Shown: positions 42,225 to 42,365 of the stretch, in pieces
Layout: every line of letters starts with the position of its first letter
How positions within the stretch are numbered: the first letter of the stretch is position 1
Notes under the pieces: model-generated
What the model was told of the DNA's origin: nothing
Databases searched by the model: none
Seen by the model: the letters and a program-made list of their open reading frames with translations, nothing else
NCBI RefSeq assembly: GCF_900128515.1
Contig: NZ_FQTP01000005.1
Span: forward strand, 1 to 42,365
DNA from: Bathymodiolus heckerae thiotrophic gill symbiont
GTDB lineage: Bacteria; Pseudomonadota; Gammaproteobacteria; PS1; Pseudothioglobaceae
Length of the DNA: 42,365 nucleotides
Direction of reading: 5' to 3'
Program-made: the position numbers and the translations under genes

Positions 42225-42365
42225 GGGTCATGACAACTCAAGCATATTTAAAATCATGTTAAAGTACCGTTATGAAAGTAAAAAAACAAGTATGTAAATC
42301 GTTCCCGTATTTCAGAGAAGAAATTTAGAGAAATAATTAAGTATTTTTCTGGTGATATGCTTTGA
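42225..42365 (+). pseudogene. 5' fragment of an IS1595-type insertion sequence, frameshifted
   Basis: From the ATG at 42272 the frame reads MKVKKQVCKS and soon ends, but removing one A from the run of seven A residues gives a frame with KYVNRSRISEKKFREIIKY, which resembles the start of IS1595-family transposases as I recall them. That corrected frame ends at TGA on the last bases of the window. The GGGTCATGACAACTC stretch at 42225, about 47 bases ahead of the ATG, could be the terminal inverted repeat. The family name is from memory and the fragment is short. Confidence 0.45.

Overview
The window is AT-rich and Gram-negative: it carries an F-type (TraA/L/E/K/B/V/C) secretion apparatus, lipoboxes, LolA and gammaproteobacterial-style FtsK, TrxB, HemN and HisI/HisE. 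The base composition, compact gene packing and eroded genes would fit a SUP05/Thioglobus-like or related symbiotic sulfur-oxidiser lineage. That taxonomic placement is an inference; nothing in the window proves it.

Region 1 (about 1-29,300) is a conjugative element. Nearly all of it is on the minus strand, so it reads from right to left: replication initiator with iterons (27.6-29.1 kb), a DUF2786 gene, small accessory genes, a periplasmic DsbC-like protein, HU, pilin traA, traL, traE, traK, traB, traV, traC, a TraN-like protein, an inserted block of one membrane protein and two lipoproteins, a second TraN-like protein, traW, traU, a DUF2726 protein, trbC, a 48-residue Cys-rich microprotein, ssb, traF, a ribbon-helix-helix protein, traD, traI (MobF relaxase-helicase), a second copy of the membrane protein family, traH and the 5' part of traG, which runs off the left edge. 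Start and stop codons overlap through most of this block, so it looks like one long transcription unit. The iterons and Rep suggest a plasmid-type replicon, yet the block lies directly against the 3' end of a chromosomal tRNA-Phe(GAA) gene. It is therefore best read as an integrated plasmid or a replicating ICE. No integrase, partition system or proven oriT is visible.

Region 2 (about 29,300-35,520) is chromosomal: tRNA-Phe, trxB, divergent ftsK-lolA, a hemN gene that has lost its radical-SAM half, a SHOCT membrane protein, hisI-hisE and a secreted thermonuclease-like protein.

Region 3 (about 35,520-42,365) is a peroxide and iron defence cluster on the minus strand: rubrerythrin, a two-[4Fe-4S]/CCG-domain oxidoreductase, DUF3501, catalase, an EncFtn-type ferritin-like protein with no encapsulin beside it, an intrinsic terminator, and glutathione reductase. 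Divergent from rubrerythrin is the remnant of a LysR/OxyR-type regulator gene, with a 31-bp perfect inverted repeat at its start. A YceI-family periplasmic protein and a frameshifted piece that looks like the start of an IS1595-type transposase gene close the window.

The most notable points are the TraN function apparently split over two genes, a duplicated unknown membrane-protein family in the tra operon, near-identical signal-peptide DNA shared by four unrelated tra genes, the orphan EncFtn inside an antioxidant operon, and clear gene decay (hemN, LysR/OxyR).
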